From the NCBI GenBank assembly GCA_964034945.1, contig OZ035961.1:91965491-92029490 (forward strand): DNA of 64,000 nt, given 5' to 3'. Of this stretch, positions 1 to 12,347 are shown piece after piece. This DNA is from Chrysopilus asiliformis (taxonomy: Eukaryota; Arthropoda; Insecta; Diptera; Rhagionidae). The notes beneath the pieces are model-generated. The model was given only the letters and a program-made list of their open reading frames with translations. It was not told where the DNA came from and did not search any database. The first letter of the stretch is position 1; each line of letters begins with the position of its first letter. The translations under genes and the position numbers were made by a program.

Positions 1-1142
1 CATAGAAATTTTGTAAAAGCTTTTGAAAATCGGAAAAATACTTAGAGTGGAACTGATTACAAAACTGTAATAATATTTGTTTGATATTTTTAAGCTTTTA
101 CCTCGGTTTTATTTCTGATAGGCAATGCCCAAAAATTTATTTTTTTACTTTTTAGTACATTTTTTTTAATAAAATCTTTTTAAATTTTTTTTTACTTTTT
201 TTTAGAAAAGTTTGAAAAACGAATTTGTGACTAGCCATTTCAGACCTCACACGATAGGTATTTGGCAGAAATAATTTACACAACATAGCGTCTGAAAGTC
301 ACCATTTTGTTTTTTGATGAATGCGTGTAAACATATCGTATGTGTGCCAAATTGCCAATCAATCATATATGGGGAACTATGTCAACATTTAGTTACAAGA
401 TCTGACACTGACAAAAAAAAAACAAAAAAACAGACCAAAAAATAGGGTGACTATATTTTTTTGTGCGAATCCGAGATAGATTACCCGCAGGGTAAGGAGG
501 GTGGCGTCGAAAAGCCCGACGAATCCTTCAATGTCTATTGTGAAAGTATTGAAAGATTGATCAAAGGGTACCGGGTTTGTTTAAATTTCTGGTGATTATT
601 AAATAAATATAAAAGTATTATAGGCGTTTTATGTTTTTAAAATAGAACATAAATTCCGCTGTAACCAAAACTTGTAAAAACAAACACTATTGAAAAATTA
701 CTTAATGAAATGTGCCGCAGGCGATTTTTTTGTAAGGCAAAATGCGCTATAGGCCGTAATATATGAAAAAACTGTGCTGCAGGCGATAATCTTTGGGTTT
801 CGAAATCAATGTTTTTAGTGATTAAGAAATTACAACAAAAGATTGCTTAATTCCGGGACAGAAGTTTACTTTTCGGTTTACGCCTGGACAACATGCTTAA
901 ATCTCGGTCATTTCGGAATGTATGGTCATACTACAAAAAGGTAAAACTAAATAAAAGCAAGCTAGTGAAACAGTATATTATTGAATAAGTTTTATCAAAC
1001 AAGTTTTCCATTTTAGAAAGTATTTTTTCTTTGAAAACGCAGACTAAATTCGAAGCCCGACAAAGTCAACAAACTAATATAAGACGCAAAACCAACTCTT
1101 TACACCCTTTTGTATTTCTTGGGAGATATTTAAAATACGAGA
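1..1142. other. No gene seen; AT-rich DNA with two GCCGCAGGCGA motifs
   Basis: No credible reading frame or RNA gene is visible. The only notable signal is the motif GTGCCGCAGGCGA at 712-724, with a near copy at 774-786 (GTGCTGCAGGCGA). The same motif recurs at about 10.26, 24.74, 24.80, 27.66, 37.47 and 44.95 kb, so this stretch probably holds an old dispersed repeat. Homopolymer T and A tracts are frequent. Confidence 0.5.
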
Positions 1143-1555
1143 ATGAGAGTAAATACGCGAGTAACTCTCAAAAACTCTCGAGAGTTACTCGCAGGAGGTT
1201 GTCCATTTGAGAGTTAATTTCGGCGATTTTTCTCTTTTCAAGACCAATATCATGATTTTTTTGACATCTTGCTTTGGCGAGTTCTCGAGAGCTACTAGCG
1301 AAATTCAAACGCCGTTCGTATCTGGCGAGCAACTCCCCGAGAGTTCAGTGGGTGCGTGTCGACTAGAGAGTAGAATCACTTTTGATAGCTCGCAGAAACT
1401 AGCTAGCGAGTTTTTGCGAGTTTCTGCTAGCGACTCTCAGAGACGTGTCGTCCATTTGCGAGTTTCTGCTAGCGACTCTCAGGGACGTGTCCATTTGCGA
1501 GTAGCTGCTATCGAGAGGTTCTCGCCGGCATTTACTCTCATGTGGAGCGGCACCT
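1143..1555 (-). mobile_element. AGGTGCC-ended MITE, copy 1 (5' end damaged)
   Basis: This is the reverse-complement relative of the element at 20080-20490. Its right end, ending GGAGCGGCACCT at 1555, is intact. At the left end only the inner part of the terminal inverted repeat survives (ATGAGAGTAAATACGCGAG from 1143) and the outer 18 or so bases are gone. The body is full of short GCGAGT/ACTCGC and CTCTCGAGAG palindromes. A tandem duplication of about 42 bp lies at 1416-1500. A 135-codon frame (1207-1614) runs through the element and past its end, and is not a gene. The superfamily guess (PIF/Harbinger-like) comes from the 3-bp TTA duplication of the second copy. Confidence 0.75.
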
Positions 1556-1620
1556 TAACATACATCTGCCAAATATTAAAATTTTATTGGACCACAATTT
1601 TTCGCCTTTTTTAAAGATAA

Positions 1621-3332
1621 GGTAATATCCATTGAAAATCAAAAAATCCTTTTTTTTTGGCTCGGAAGCTACCGGAAGTGCTTTAATTTTCCCTGAAATT
1701 ATATAACTTTAAGCGTAAATATATTCTTGATAAAAATTTTATCGTGGAGATTTTTTTTCTGCATTGGTGAAAAATCACAAATTATTCCGGAAAATTTTCA
1801 TGTTAACAAATTCAATAAACAAAAGTTTCTTCTAGTGCGACAAAAGAAGACTTAATAAAATTGTTATATTTTTGTAAGGACACTGATAAACATTTACAAT
1901 TTTTAATGATCAAAAAATATTTTCCCCTAATATTATATATCCACATAAGTATTGCGAAGAGAATCTAAGAATGGACGAATGTTTGGTATTTGAAATGTAG
2001 AAGTGAAAAAAATTTCTCTCTTGTGAGAATGGTATAATGTGGCATCGAAAAGTTATAAAAATGTCATAAAAATTGTTGCCAATAAAAGACATTTTTTCCC
2101 TTATTTCGCCCGTCTTATGTCACACGCTTATTATATGAAATTGACGACATCTTGTCGCCATAACTTTCTCTCAGCAAATAAAAAAAAAAGAATTCTGCTG
2201 TTTATTTCCGATGTTGAAATAACGAAAAAATGTGGGTATGATTTTGTGACCCTGGATAAAAGTTTAAATTCTCGCTTGCCATTATAATTTGGGTTTATTT
2301 TTTTATTGTTTAAAATAAATTTTATTATGACAACGTTATTACAAACAAATCAATTATATATAGTTTAAAGTAATCGAAAATTTGAGCCATATTTATTTAT
2401 CACAAAATCTTTCTATGAAATTATCTGAAAGATTTTTGTGTTTATTTTTTGACAACAAATAAGGAAGACCAGTGTTTCCTAACCAATAGTATGAATTTTC
2501 CAGGAATTTGTCGGAGGAACACGATCAAAACTCTCTACATATATCTTCACCCAACCTTCCCGTGGCCCCGTAAACGATTTTCCGATGCATTTGATGAACA
2601 AATTTAATAATAAAAAGAAGCAGGCAATCTTTAACTCCACTGAAACCAAAAATATGTGTTATTATAGCTTCCCTAGTAGCATTTTCAGTGTATGGCACGT
2701 ATCTGGCACTAGAAGTGTAGCAGATATTTCGTGGCAATTACGTACCAGATACAAAAAATTAAAATAAATACCCTTTTACAATTTTTTTTTCGAAAACAGG
2801 TGAACTTTTAAAGAATTTCGTAGAATATTGGTCAGAGATAATACGCATAATAGATAGCTGATAATTTACGAAATTCGATAACACTTAAACGCAAATTGCA
2901 GATAAATCAATTGATGCGGAAATTGTTTCTGAATGAGATCAAATAAGTAATTTACTTGATTGAATAAATTTTCAATCGGTATCGGTAACTATGGATGAAT
3001 TGAAATACTTAACAGTTTAATTAATTGTAATTATTAAGCATATGTGAATATTAACTAAAGTTTATTTGAAAGTGATTTATAGAATACTTTGTTGTGTAAA
3101 GCCATAAACCTGTTAATTTCAATAGATTTGCATCATTTATTTATGAATGGATAAAATTTCTTCGATTCATATCAATAGTTTTAGTTATTTGTAAATTACT
3201 TTTGACTTGGAAATGATTCCCAGAATAGTAATTACAAATGAATACAATATATATATATAAATAACAAATACAGTGGAACATTTTTTAAATTATTCACTTT
3301 CAGCTTAATAATTGTTCAAAATCACTTTCCTC
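1621..3332. other. No gene seen
   Basis: AT-rich sequence with scattered frames of 60-82 codons, none recognisable. Near 1620-1710 there is weak similarity to the degraded repeat seen at about 20.5 kb (a CGGAAGTNNCC context). Nothing else is supported. Confidence 0.45.
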
Positions 3333-3336
3333 TTAA

Positions 3337-3939
3337 CCTTCTTCCGTCCCTCGGGTCTAATTTGACCCAAACAGAAATTAGTTTCCTTGTACCTTTAAAA
3401 GTATTTATAATACGAGCCTGAAATTTTTTTACTTTGCCTTATTTATTGTAAACTAGCAGTATGCAAAAATTTGGCAACTTCCGATTACCCGTTACACTGC
3501 TACAAAAATAGTCACACTAAAGACCTTCGGGTCTAAAATGACCCAAGGCAGTTATTCGTATAAGAAATGTTTAATTTAGTCATATTATATTATATTAGTT
3601 AGTGTTTGTAAACTATATCTAGAATACGGATCTAAAATCTTTGACCGAACGGGGTGAATTCTCGGATATAAGAAACCGATTTTGTTGGATGTCAATTGAG
3701 AAAAACTCAACTGCCATATTTCTCAATTTTTGTATGAAGTTTTTTGACCGCTATTTTCGGGGAGAGTTCATTAGAACAATATATAAATCTTTTGGGTTAT
3801 CATATCTTGTTGTATGTTGTAAAAATTTCGAAAAATATAAAAAAAACTCGTTTTTTGATTTTTGTATACACTAAATCTCTATGGGTCAAAAAAGACCCGA
3901 GGAACTTTAGTGTGATTTTTTTTGAGGGACGGATGAAGG
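3337..3939. mobile_element. TTAA-flanked piggyBac-like MITE, 603 bp
   Basis: The tetranucleotide TTAA flanks the element exactly (3333-3336 and 3940-3943). The ends are inverted repeats, CCTTCTTCCGTCCCTC at the left and GAGGGACGGATGAAGG at the right. Just inside them are short palindromes of the form GGGTC-N-GACCC (near 3353, 3528 and 3883). TTAA target duplication and ends beginning CCTT are hallmarks of piggyBac-type elements, so mobilisation by a piggyBac-like transposase is inferred. No transposase is encoded. Frames of 77 and 78 codons inside (3641-3980) are not recognisable. A Helitron end lies 14 bp beyond the right TTAA. Confidence 0.8.
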
Positions 3940-4416
3940 TTAAACATAAAGTACTAGCAGACCCTACGTTGCCAGCTTAAAGTTTTTTGTATAAATTTTA
4001 GAATGCCAAAAAAGTTTTTGGAAAATAGGTTATCCTTACAGGACCTTTCAATTTTGCAACTTTTCCAGGGAAAAATGGGAAAAAGGTTATTTGCGTTATC
4101 GGAGACAAAATTAGATAAAGGACATTTGCGTTGTCCTTACAGGACCTTCCGTTTCGAATTTTGAAAATGTAATACCGGATTCGTGATCAGCGACCCCAAA
4201 AACCCCATAGGGCAAATTTCTCCAGGGAAAAATGGGAAAAAGGATGTTTGCGTTATCCTTACAGGACCTTCCGGTTCGAATTTTGGAAATCTAATATAGC
4301 TAAAAATCTGCTCCTAGCAACGCAGATCATTTTTTGCAAAAAACTGCGAAAAATCGGTCCAGTAGTTTTTGAGTTTTGTAATTTTAAACAGACAAACAAA
4401 CAAACATCCATTTTTA

Positions 4417-4982
4417 TCCAGGGTGGGCCAGAATAGACGCGGGGGTTTGAATTCTTTATACATTTTTTATTTTAGCGAAACCTATAATTTTTTTTTCAAA
4501 TACATGTAGTTGCTTGATGGGGAATATTTTTGGTCTAAACATGGAAAATTATATCCCGCAAGTGGTGGCCATTTTCTGCTTCGCAAATCCGTGCTCTTTC
4601 CAAGACATTTTCCATAACCTTTCGTGTTATGGCCTCGATTTCACTGCGAATGTTGGTTTTCAATTGGCTGATGGTTGTTGGCTTGTTGACGTACACCTTT
4701 TCTTTCAAATATCCCCAAAGGAAACAATCTGGAGTCGTTAGATCAGGTAAACGCGGAGGCCAATTGAAATCGCAACTTTTCGAAATAATGCGTCCGCCAA
4801 ACATGTCCCGTAAAAGAGCCATTGAGCCCACCGCCCACCGGTTCGTTGTTCTATTGTGTACAGGTCCATTTTAAATTGCCCAAGTCTTCTTAACAAAATG
4901 CTGAAACAAAATTAAAAAAATAAAAATAAAAAAAAAGTTATAAAGACTTCAAACCCCTGCGTCTATTCTGGCCCACCCTGTA
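4417..4982 (-). mobile_element. Internally deleted mariner-type element, 566 bp
   Basis: Long terminal inverted repeats beginning CAGGGTGGGCCAGAATAGAC start at 4419 and, on the opposite strand, at 4980, extending about 33 bp with one mismatch. TA dinucleotides flank it (4415-4416 and 4983-4984), as expected for Tc1/mariner. The minus strand keeps the first nine codons of a transposase (ATG at 4869, reading MDLYTIEQR), then jumps directly to the C-terminal catalytic region. The DNA-binding domain and the first two catalytic aspartates are missing. It is inserted close to the 5' terminus of the Helitron at 3954-4993, so it is younger than that Helitron. Confidence 0.88.
4535..4831 (-). pseudogene. 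Mariner transposase, C-terminal remnant
   Basis: The 98-residue frame contains the mariner C-terminal signature WPPRLPDLTTPDCFLWGYLK followed by a KVYVNKP block. The aspartate of TPDCF corresponds to the third catalytic acid of the DD34D triad. The tail, ending RDIIFHV, matches the usual mariner C-terminus. The first two catalytic aspartates and the helix-turn-helix domain are absent. The apparent start Met at 4831 is internal. The true start ATG at 4869 is two bases out of phase with this frame, so the deletion that joined the N-terminal codons also broke the frame. No activity is expected. Confidence 0.88.
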
Positions 4983-4999
4983 TATTAAGAAGATTAAAA

Positions 5000-5340
5000 A
5001 CCATTGGCTACATTGAAAATGACAAAAACCATATCTTGACAAAATTTGTTTTGTTAAATCTTGTTTTTGTTAAATTGATGAAAGAATTGTTTGAAAGACA
5101 AAAATTTGTAAATATAACAATTTTTTGTCATTTTAACAAATTGTTAAATTCACAATTGTTTTAATGATTTAACAAAAAATTATTTGTAAGTTTATTTTTG
5201 TTAAAAAAACAATTTTTTTGCTGAACATAGATTTTCTTCCAAAAATATTTGTTCTAATTAACAATTTTTTTTGTGATTTCAATAAAAATTTGGTTAATTT
5301 AACAATGATTAACCATATGACCAATTTTTTTTTCTAAGTG
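5000..5340. repeat. Degenerate TTTGTTAAA-rich tract
   Basis: The octamer TTGTTAAA and close variants, together with the complement TTTAACAA, recur more than ten times in about 340 bp in both orientations. This gives a self-complementary, satellite-like stretch. No flanking target duplication was found and the unit length is irregular, so it may be an old palindromic MITE or simple-sequence expansion. Confidence 0.45.
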
Positions 5341-6795
5341 TATTTTCCATAATTATCTCAATCTGTATCATGAATATTAAAACCCGAACACAAAAAAACT
5401 CTTTCATTCTGAATTCAGCAGCGATTCGAACAAGTATGTATGTATATTTCCACTAACCAATATAACCCTTACATAATAGCCTTGGAATTCTCCTTATTAG
5501 GTTTTCTAAGAATATTCCAAGGCAACCTAAAGAATAGAGAAATTTACCTTTGAAACCTACATATATGAAAAGAAAATTTATAGTCAATTCTGATGCATAT
5601 TTTATCACTAATACTAATATATTTAGGTGTTTTCGAGGAACATTATAAGCTCCTGTTATCCGTGAATGTATCCATTTTATCTTTTGAATGGATCCACTCA
5701 TCCTTCCTAAGATAAAACTGTACAAAATCTCCGTAATACAAAAACAAGAGAAAAAAAATAAATTCACCAATCGATATGAAACATATTATGTACCTACTTC
5801 TAGAAAAGGATCGTAAGTAATTGGCATCATCCAAAAGAGAAAAAATGGAGAAAAAAAACAAATGTGGTCCTAGTAAAAGTCGGTTGAACCGTGTATGTAG
5901 ATTAGATACATTCACGTCAATACAAACATATTTCGACCTTTATATGACTAGAACATGATATTCCAAGTTCATCTGAGGTAGCATAACGAAAAACTTATTA
6001 AATTTTAATGATGAGCATGCATTAATTTCCTTTTGCCGTTTTTACGTAAACATTAGCAAATGTATAGATGGAATTCAGTAATTTCGATTTTTGTATTACG
6101 TTCACATTAGTCCTGATATTACGGTTACACATGTTTTCCTATAGTTTCCCTATACGTGTTTCAATAACATCTCATGTCAGTTTTATATCAGTTTCAGTTT
6201 TATTATGCTTATTTCATGAAATTAAGCATCATATTTTATTCAGCGATGAGAATCTAAAATTGTGGATGGGGGAAGTGGTTGAAATTGTTTCTTGTAAAAC
6301 ATTATTACAATTATAGATTTTTACCCCGTGCGTATATTGCATGAATAGCATCGAATAACATTAACTCGAAATATATGTAATGAAGTTGAATTCTCATATG
6401 AGAGTTATGGTAGGGAATTTAGTTTTAATTCAGTTAGTATTATTATACCCACATAATAAATGTTTTCGATGTTTTGCGGTGCTTGTGTTATACATATTTT
6501 GTTCATGTTGTCTTATCAACAACAGAATTGGCCTAGATATTAAACACACTAACCGCCATCATCATCACCGACTGAATTTAGCACTAGTCTAATTATGAAT
6601 AGAGTTTATAGGGTGAAGGTATCGAAAACAAACTTAAACATAAGAAAAACTGTATTTACCAGGGATAAAATACTCTATATGGGAATCACAGAACGAATTT
6701 TCATATTTTTATATAAAGGAGGAGGGCAGGTGTGATCCGATTTAATTTTAATGTATGGAAGAACTATGTAAAATCATCCTAAGCACATTTCGCCT
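5341..6795. other. No gene seen
   Basis: Frames of 70-105 codons occur on both strands (for example 5453-5770 minus and 6068-6316 plus). They are rich in Phe, Ile, Leu and Tyr, as random AT-rich DNA would be, and none shows a recognisable domain. Confidence 0.45.
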
Positions 6796-7038
6796 CCCAA
6801 GAAACAATTTGTAACCGTGGTTACAAAAAAACCTTCAATTTAGGCTACATTTTGGTTACATTTTAGATGGTTTCCGGATAAACCCGCCAAAAACGGTTAT
6901 TTTGAAACCAGCTTCTAAATAGGGTTTCTGAAACTTTTCTGAAAGGTTACATAAACCAAATGTGAAGCTTTTGAGTTTTGTTACCATGGTTTCAAATACG
7001 TTTCTTAACCGGAATGTAACCTCAAATTGTTACTTGAG
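6796..7038 (+). mobile_element. CCCAAG-ended MITE, copy 1
   Basis: Starts CCCAAGAAACAATTTGTAAC and ends AATTGTTACTTGAG, which are inverted repeats. It is flanked by a 2-bp duplication, CT. The body carries many inverted GGTTAC/GTAACC and GGTTTC/GAAACC motifs. Two further copies lie at 39789-40031 (minus) and 62195-62426 (plus). Each has a different 2-bp duplication, so the element does not target TA. No coding capacity. The length of the duplication is compatible with the CMC group of DNA transposons, but the assignment is tentative. Confidence 0.82.
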
Positions 7039-7059
7039 CTTCATACATTTTTCTACACA

Positions 7060-7510
7060 ACACATCGTTTTCGAGAAAATTGCAAGACACTATTTCATTT
7101 GTATTGGAGAGGGGTAAAGGGTTATCCAATTATACCCATTCAAAACCTTGAGTTTGCCTTTTACGATCAAACTTTTCTGTTAAAAAATTCAAGTCTCTAG
7201 CTCGATCCTTTCGAAAGTTATGGTGTTCACGGACAGACAGATTAATAGACAAATGGACAGACGGACGGACAGATGAACGGCGGACACACAGTCGGACAGA
7301 CAGACGGACAGATAGAATGACAGACAGACGGACATACAGGCAAACAGACAAACGGACGGTCAAACAGACAGGCAGACAGAAACAATCTTTTATCATAGAA
7401 TAAGGAATATATAGAAAAAACTCTGCCGAACAAATTTTTGACAAATTTCCCCTTCGAAGGGGGGAAAAATGTCCCTATCATTCACTAGCTACGGCCTAAA
7501 AGTTAATTAC
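7060..7510 (+). repeat. Degraded Helitron-like module with GACA/GACG array
   Basis: Contains the phrase CAAGTCTCTAGCTCGATCC followed by a long imperfect (GACA/GACG) array at about 7230-7382. The order matches the better preserved modules at 22.1 and 57.3 kb, but with strong divergence. The frames of 79 and 104 codons on the minus strand here are translations of the array (Cys/Leu/Ser/Val/Arg cycles) and are not genes. Related degraded copies lie at 13976-14345, 40680-41035, 42852-43113 and 61615-62170. Confidence 0.6.
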
Positions 7511-10500
7511 TTTTAGGCTAGGGAGCACGAAGCAGAGAGAACATTTCCTAATCATTTTCGTCGTATCTATTCAATGAGATGGAGGAATCGAATGGATAAT
7601 TTTTTCCGTGTTACATCGGATCCTCTTGCTTCATCTCACAGTGGAAAAAATTTCTCTAAAAATTTGTTCTAAGAGTTTATTCTCTAGATTATTTGTTCTC
7701 TGCTTTTATTACTCCCAAAAAACACGGTGTACTCATTTTTGCCACCAAAGTATGGCTCGCTGCATCATAAATGAGTTGATTTTTATAGAGAGAATTTTAT
7801 AGAGAGAGTGAAAGAGTTTGATTATTGATAGGAAAAGTTTGTTTTCGGGAACAAAATTAGTTTCCCTCCAGGGGTCAAACTTTTCTGAAATGTGCCATCC
7901 ACACTTTTATACGAACAGTTTGTGTATTTAAGTTTATTTTTCAATGGCAAACCATTTTTTTAGTTTACTGCTGTGTAAAATAAACGAAAATCGGTCCTTT
8001 TTCGCAGTGTAGCATTTGGCTCCGTGGTTTCTGAGATTTTTGTGATAATCTAAAAAAAGGGGCACTTTCTCACCACCCTGCAATATTCCTAGGTTATATT
8101 CATATGGAGTAATTAAAAATTAAAAATTTGCTTTTGGGTTAAATTTTTAGGGAGGGGGAGGGGGGGGGGAGATTCCAAAAACTTTAAAATATGTATCTTT
8201 GTACTTAAATTTTTTTTCTCGATTTGAAAATTTACAAATTTTAACTTCATTTTGATAGTTTTTTCCATAAATTTCACTAAGCCAGTAACTAGTATTTTTG
8301 CCCTAGATGTTCTCTCATTGATGTGGTTACTGAATATTTCATTAATTTTAGCGTTGGCAGGAAAATAAACTTTTCATTTGTCTACACAAACTGAGTAGTG
8401 AATAAGATATAAGCATAATATTCTAAATACTTTCGTTTTGCCGCGCTCACCTATTTTACAGCTGGCAATGTTATATGGATGTTTTGTATAGAATATTATT
8501 CTGTGACATGTAATACCGTGTCAGGTAGCAGAAATTTAAATTTAAGGCAAATGAAAATACCGAAACTATAGTATGGTAGAATCACGTTTATGTTAAAGGA
8601 AGGATCAGCTACAAAGCTAGTTATCGCAGGAAACTTAAAAAAAAACCGTCGCGTAGGAAAGCTGAAAAGCCGAGAAAATGAAACGATGACGACATGTGAA
8701 AAATCGGAATCCTTCTATATATCAACTACAACTTAAACTAAAATTTATCTACCAGTATAAGTATTGTACTTGTGTATGTGTGTATAAATATTTATAACAC
8801 AGAATCCACAGACGAAAGTGAAAATATTTATGGCCTTGAACTTAAGGGTGGATCTCGGAGTGTCAACATGTACTTACCATAATTCTAGGATAATGCCAGT
8901 ACTTTACCATCTTTATTGTCAAGAAAGCATAGACAACAACTAGTTTTCTTGTAAGACAGTTGTACACTTCTCTATCTACGACATAATGTCGTTACCAAGT
9001 GTTAAGATGATAGTCAGTTTCAGCTCAGGTCGATCTTATACGATACATGAACAACACACCTACCGAACCATCCCCCAAAACACAGCAGAGAAGAAGTCTT
9101 AAGTTGTTATGCTATTATGCTGGTGGAACTAGAAGATATGTTGACGGAGGTTCAGGGTTAAAATCATACCACACTCTGCCAAATGCTTTAGTTTAACAAT
9201 CATTGGGGAGAGATCCATTAATGGGGGTTGGGGATTTGGCCCCGCTTGTTTTGATTGTTAGGGGTAGTTGGGTGAACGGTGATGTAAAGAACGATAGTGG
9301 AACTTGAAACAAACGTGAGCCGAGTTACTTAACCAGCGATAAATTGCGACATTTATTAGCTGCTGTTCCACCAGTTTTGGCTACGGAGTGGGGAGAGAAA
9401 TTGTCTATAAATAGTGAAAGAGTTTTGCGGTTAAGTGGGTTAAAACGACATCAAAAATATTTATGCGCATCCGACATGTGCCAATGTAGTAATTTTATTT
9501 ATATTCAAGTGTTAATTGCTTTAATATTAACTTGAATATTATCCTATTATTTTATTGGTAGTCATTAAATGAATAAATATGAGTAGCTATCTTGTTTTTA
9601 TCAGTTTATGGAATGGATTTTTTTTTAACATTTATGCAGATATTCTAAAACTTTATTGGAAAATATTATACCAATCGTATTTTTAGTAAAACTGTTATAA
9701 GTAAACCAAGGATAACTTGAAAAAAAAAACCTGCTGCAAATTAAAAATAATTGAAAACCTTTTAAATCCATTTCAAGTGTTTAATTTATCTGATATTCGC
9801 TTTCAAATAATGAGAGAAATCGGACATTAAATCCCCTTTTTACGAAATATAAAGAGGGGAATATGTGTTTTCATGGTATCACTTATATATTAATTAAGAG
9901 AATTCATTCATTTGAAGTTTTCGATCTAAAAATCATCAAATTTCAGTAATTTTTGTTACTCGTACATTTTCAATAAAACATAAAATAAAATATTTCCATC
10001 TTGAAACGAATATTAATTGCAACCACTGGTGAACATATAAATACAATACATTTTATTAACTTACACTAATAATAGGGTGAAATAGCCGGGATAATTTAGG
10101 ATTTAGATATGTTGTCCCGGCATCCCGAAAACTAAACTTTTATCCCGGATTTTTCCAATCAGGCTGACAAATTTTTAATCGCTAGAATTATTGGTCACTA
10201 AATATACAAAATGAACTCTATTTTTGCTGGAGTTTCCGGCAAAGTACTTTTTTTTCGCCTGCGGCATATTTTTTCAAGAATTTTTCACAAAAGGCGAAAT
10301 TTTTCAAAAGTTTTTGCCTGTGGCGCATTTCTCTTTATTGGTATCTTTCTGATGTCGCCTGCTATTATTAAAAAAACGTAAAGAACGCGAAAATTAAAAT
10401 TAATTTTGCTCGATACTGTGTATGACTACGCCTCGTTCGATTTAAAAAATTTGTCCTGCGGTGTACATTTATATACATATATCTCCTTGGTTTTTGCCGA

Positions 10501-10600
10501 AATCAAGACTGATCGACAAAATATGGTCATTCTAACTAATAAGAAAGAGAAGAGTATACTTTGTGGGACCTTCCCTGATAAACCCAACCGTGTGCTTTAA
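7511..10600. other. No gene seen; one GCCTGCGGC motif cluster
   Basis: About 3 kb without a credible gene. A poly-G tract lies near 8153-8171. At 10255-10365 the motif TCGCCTGCGGCA and variants occur three times (10255, 10316, 10355), each followed or preceded by AT-rich filler. This is the complement of the motif at 712. Short frames such as 9344-9535 are unrecognised. Confidence 0.45.
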
Positions 10601-12032
10601 CACATTGAACGCCACGTACCCACCGGTTGTCATTCTTTGAATTACACAGTAAACCGCGTGCTTACGAGCGGGTATTCCTTGGGTGACATTCTAGGACTAC
10701 CATTTTTTTTATTTTTTTTAATTGATTTATTGCAAGTACTATTTTTAGTTCCAAGTAAAATAGGTTTACATCCTGGGACCAAACTTCCCAAATAGCATCG
10801 AAAAGTACGGGAACATGAGATTTGTTCTTTGCGGCTTTAAAATGCAGCAATTTACGCAATCGGGGCTAAAAATTTACACCTATAATTCACATCCGCGTAA
10901 AAGAAGCGAAAGAAGTGACGAGCGCGTCGCAGCGATTAATAATGCGTCTGCAAAGCCACAATTGCTTTAGTGGGGAAATTGGTGACCCACGGATCATCTT
11001 TGGGGCAACATTCGCTTCATGAAAATCCTGCAGCGATAGAGCAGCATTTGATGGTTTTCGGGTCGAAATAGTCTGCCACTAAAGTTTCATTAAAGCTCCC
11101 CGTCTGAGAAACACCAAAAAAAATTGATGCCTTCAGCCGCCATATTTCTCACTGACATTTGATGGAAAGGATTTCGTTTCGAGAATTAAATTTCTTATTT
11201 CAGGTGAATGACTGAAGGATATTGGATAAAAAGTGGATAGCAGACATTTTTGAAACAGCACGATTTTATTGGCATCAAAATTTCATTGCAAAAGAAAAAA
11301 TAAATTTTACCGGTAAAATAAAATTTAAAAAATTTTTCATTAAAAACAAAATAATTTGATGGCCCATTAAAATCTGTTTAAATTTCAGATCCAATATTGT
11401 CGAAAAATTTTAATGGCAATTAAAATCACGACATGCAACCGGAAGAAAAGTCCATTATAAAATAACACTCCACAAAAGTTTCCATTAATTTGTCGCCATA
11501 GATTTTTCTCGTTCGTCTTCTGCTTACGTTTTTATTTGTTCATCTCTGTTTACTAGCAAGCATTCGAGGGAGAAAGAAAACCCGCTCGATGATTTGTGTA
11601 ATTGTGTGATATAATGCCGTCAGATGACGCTCGCGCATGAGGCAACTAATTACGTCCCTGTCGTTATAATTGCGGCGCCGCAAACCGCTGAAAAGTGTTC
11701 CCCACTATGGGTCTCGTTGCGCGTCTCGTTGGCACAACTAGATACGTATTTGCGACATAAATTGCTTATCGCCGCGACTTGCATGGTGACGAAATATGGG
11801 GATAAACACCATAATTGCTGCTTAAAATGCTATTTGGGTTAATATTTCGCAAAGCTAAATATATGTAAAAGGTTCCCACTGGTGGCCACGATGTCTCGAA
11901 TTGAAACACGTAGTGTCACCACGGGTGGTCACGTTGTTCCACCATCGACATCCAATAATGACCACCGGTGGTCACTTGGTCCTCTGTTGGAAAATTAAAA
12001 TGTTCACCGTTGAGCAGGTGGCGCTCAACGTG
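10601..12032. mobile_element. TTAA-flanked piggyBac-like non-autonomous element, 1432 bp
   Basis: The left end TTAA|CACATTGAACGCCAC and the right end, read inverted as TTAA|CACGTTGAGCGCCAC, form a terminal inverted repeat with two mismatches in 15 bp. TTAA lies at 10597-10600 and 12033-12036. Near the right end are several short palindromes built on CCACNGGTGG (about 11880-11965), such as GACCACCGGTGGTC. TTAACACGTTGA-type ends with such hairpins fit piggyBac-like families. Frames inside (10662-10859 minus and 11624-11842 plus) do not resemble a transposase. Confidence 0.75.
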
Positions 12033-12089
12033 TTAAAGAAACTTTCCCACTTAAAGCAGAATCCTTAAACTCTTAAATTTGCGCATACT

Positions 12090-12347
12090 AAGGCGCCGTT
12101 TCCCCCTGACACTTTAATCCGCGGCTTTTATTCTTCGGCACTACATTCATATTCCACAATCGGTTACACTGTGACACAAAATTCAGAAATTTATTACTGA
12201 AAGGCACCCGAACTTGAATTTTTTCCTAAAAACCCGTCGGAATAAATTCAAATTTTGATAACTTTGATTTTAAAATTCGCGGAAAAAATTCTGATTAAAA
12301 TTCGAGAAAAAATTCAAGAAAAAATCGCAAGTGTAAACGTGTCCTAA
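12090..12347. mobile_element. Possible MITE with CGTTT-containing ends
   Basis: The left boundary TAAGGCGCCGTTT and the right boundary, read inverted as TTAGGACACGTTTACAC, are imperfect inverted repeats. The interior has repeated AAAATTC and GAATTTT blocks. No clear target duplication was found, so this is a weak call. Confidence 0.3.

Larger units (their letters stand above)
3954..4993 (-). mobile_element. Non-autonomous Helitron with internal minisatellite, split by a mariner
   Basis: Read on the minus strand, it starts A|TCTTCTTAATA at 4993 and ends GGGTCTGCTAG|T at 3954, which are the TC and CTAG termini and the A/T host site typical of Helitrons. Near the 5' end is a GTTTGTTTGT run, followed by a body containing a roughly 120-bp unit with GGTCCTGTAAGGATAACG, repeated about 2.5 times between 4030 and 4290. 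The unit also occurs at 22.9, 26.8, 30.1 and 55.8 kb. The element is interrupted at its 5' end by the mariner at 4417-4982. It encodes no Rep/helicase, so it depended on an autonomous relative. Confidence 0.75.

Noticed and set aside
1207..1614. 135-codon frame as a serine/arginine-rich protein
   Set aside because: It is a translation of a MITE full of GCGAGT and CTCTCGAG palindromes plus a 42-bp tandem duplication, and the second copy of the element does not keep the frame.
7230..7382. CRISPR-like array (regular short repeats)
   Set aside because: The repeats are 4-bp GACA/GACG variants without spacers, in a eukaryotic context.
7130..7481. Cys/Leu/Ser/Val-rich frames as a secreted or toxin-like peptide
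   Set aside because: They are six-frame readings of an imperfect GACA/GACG array inside a degraded repeat.
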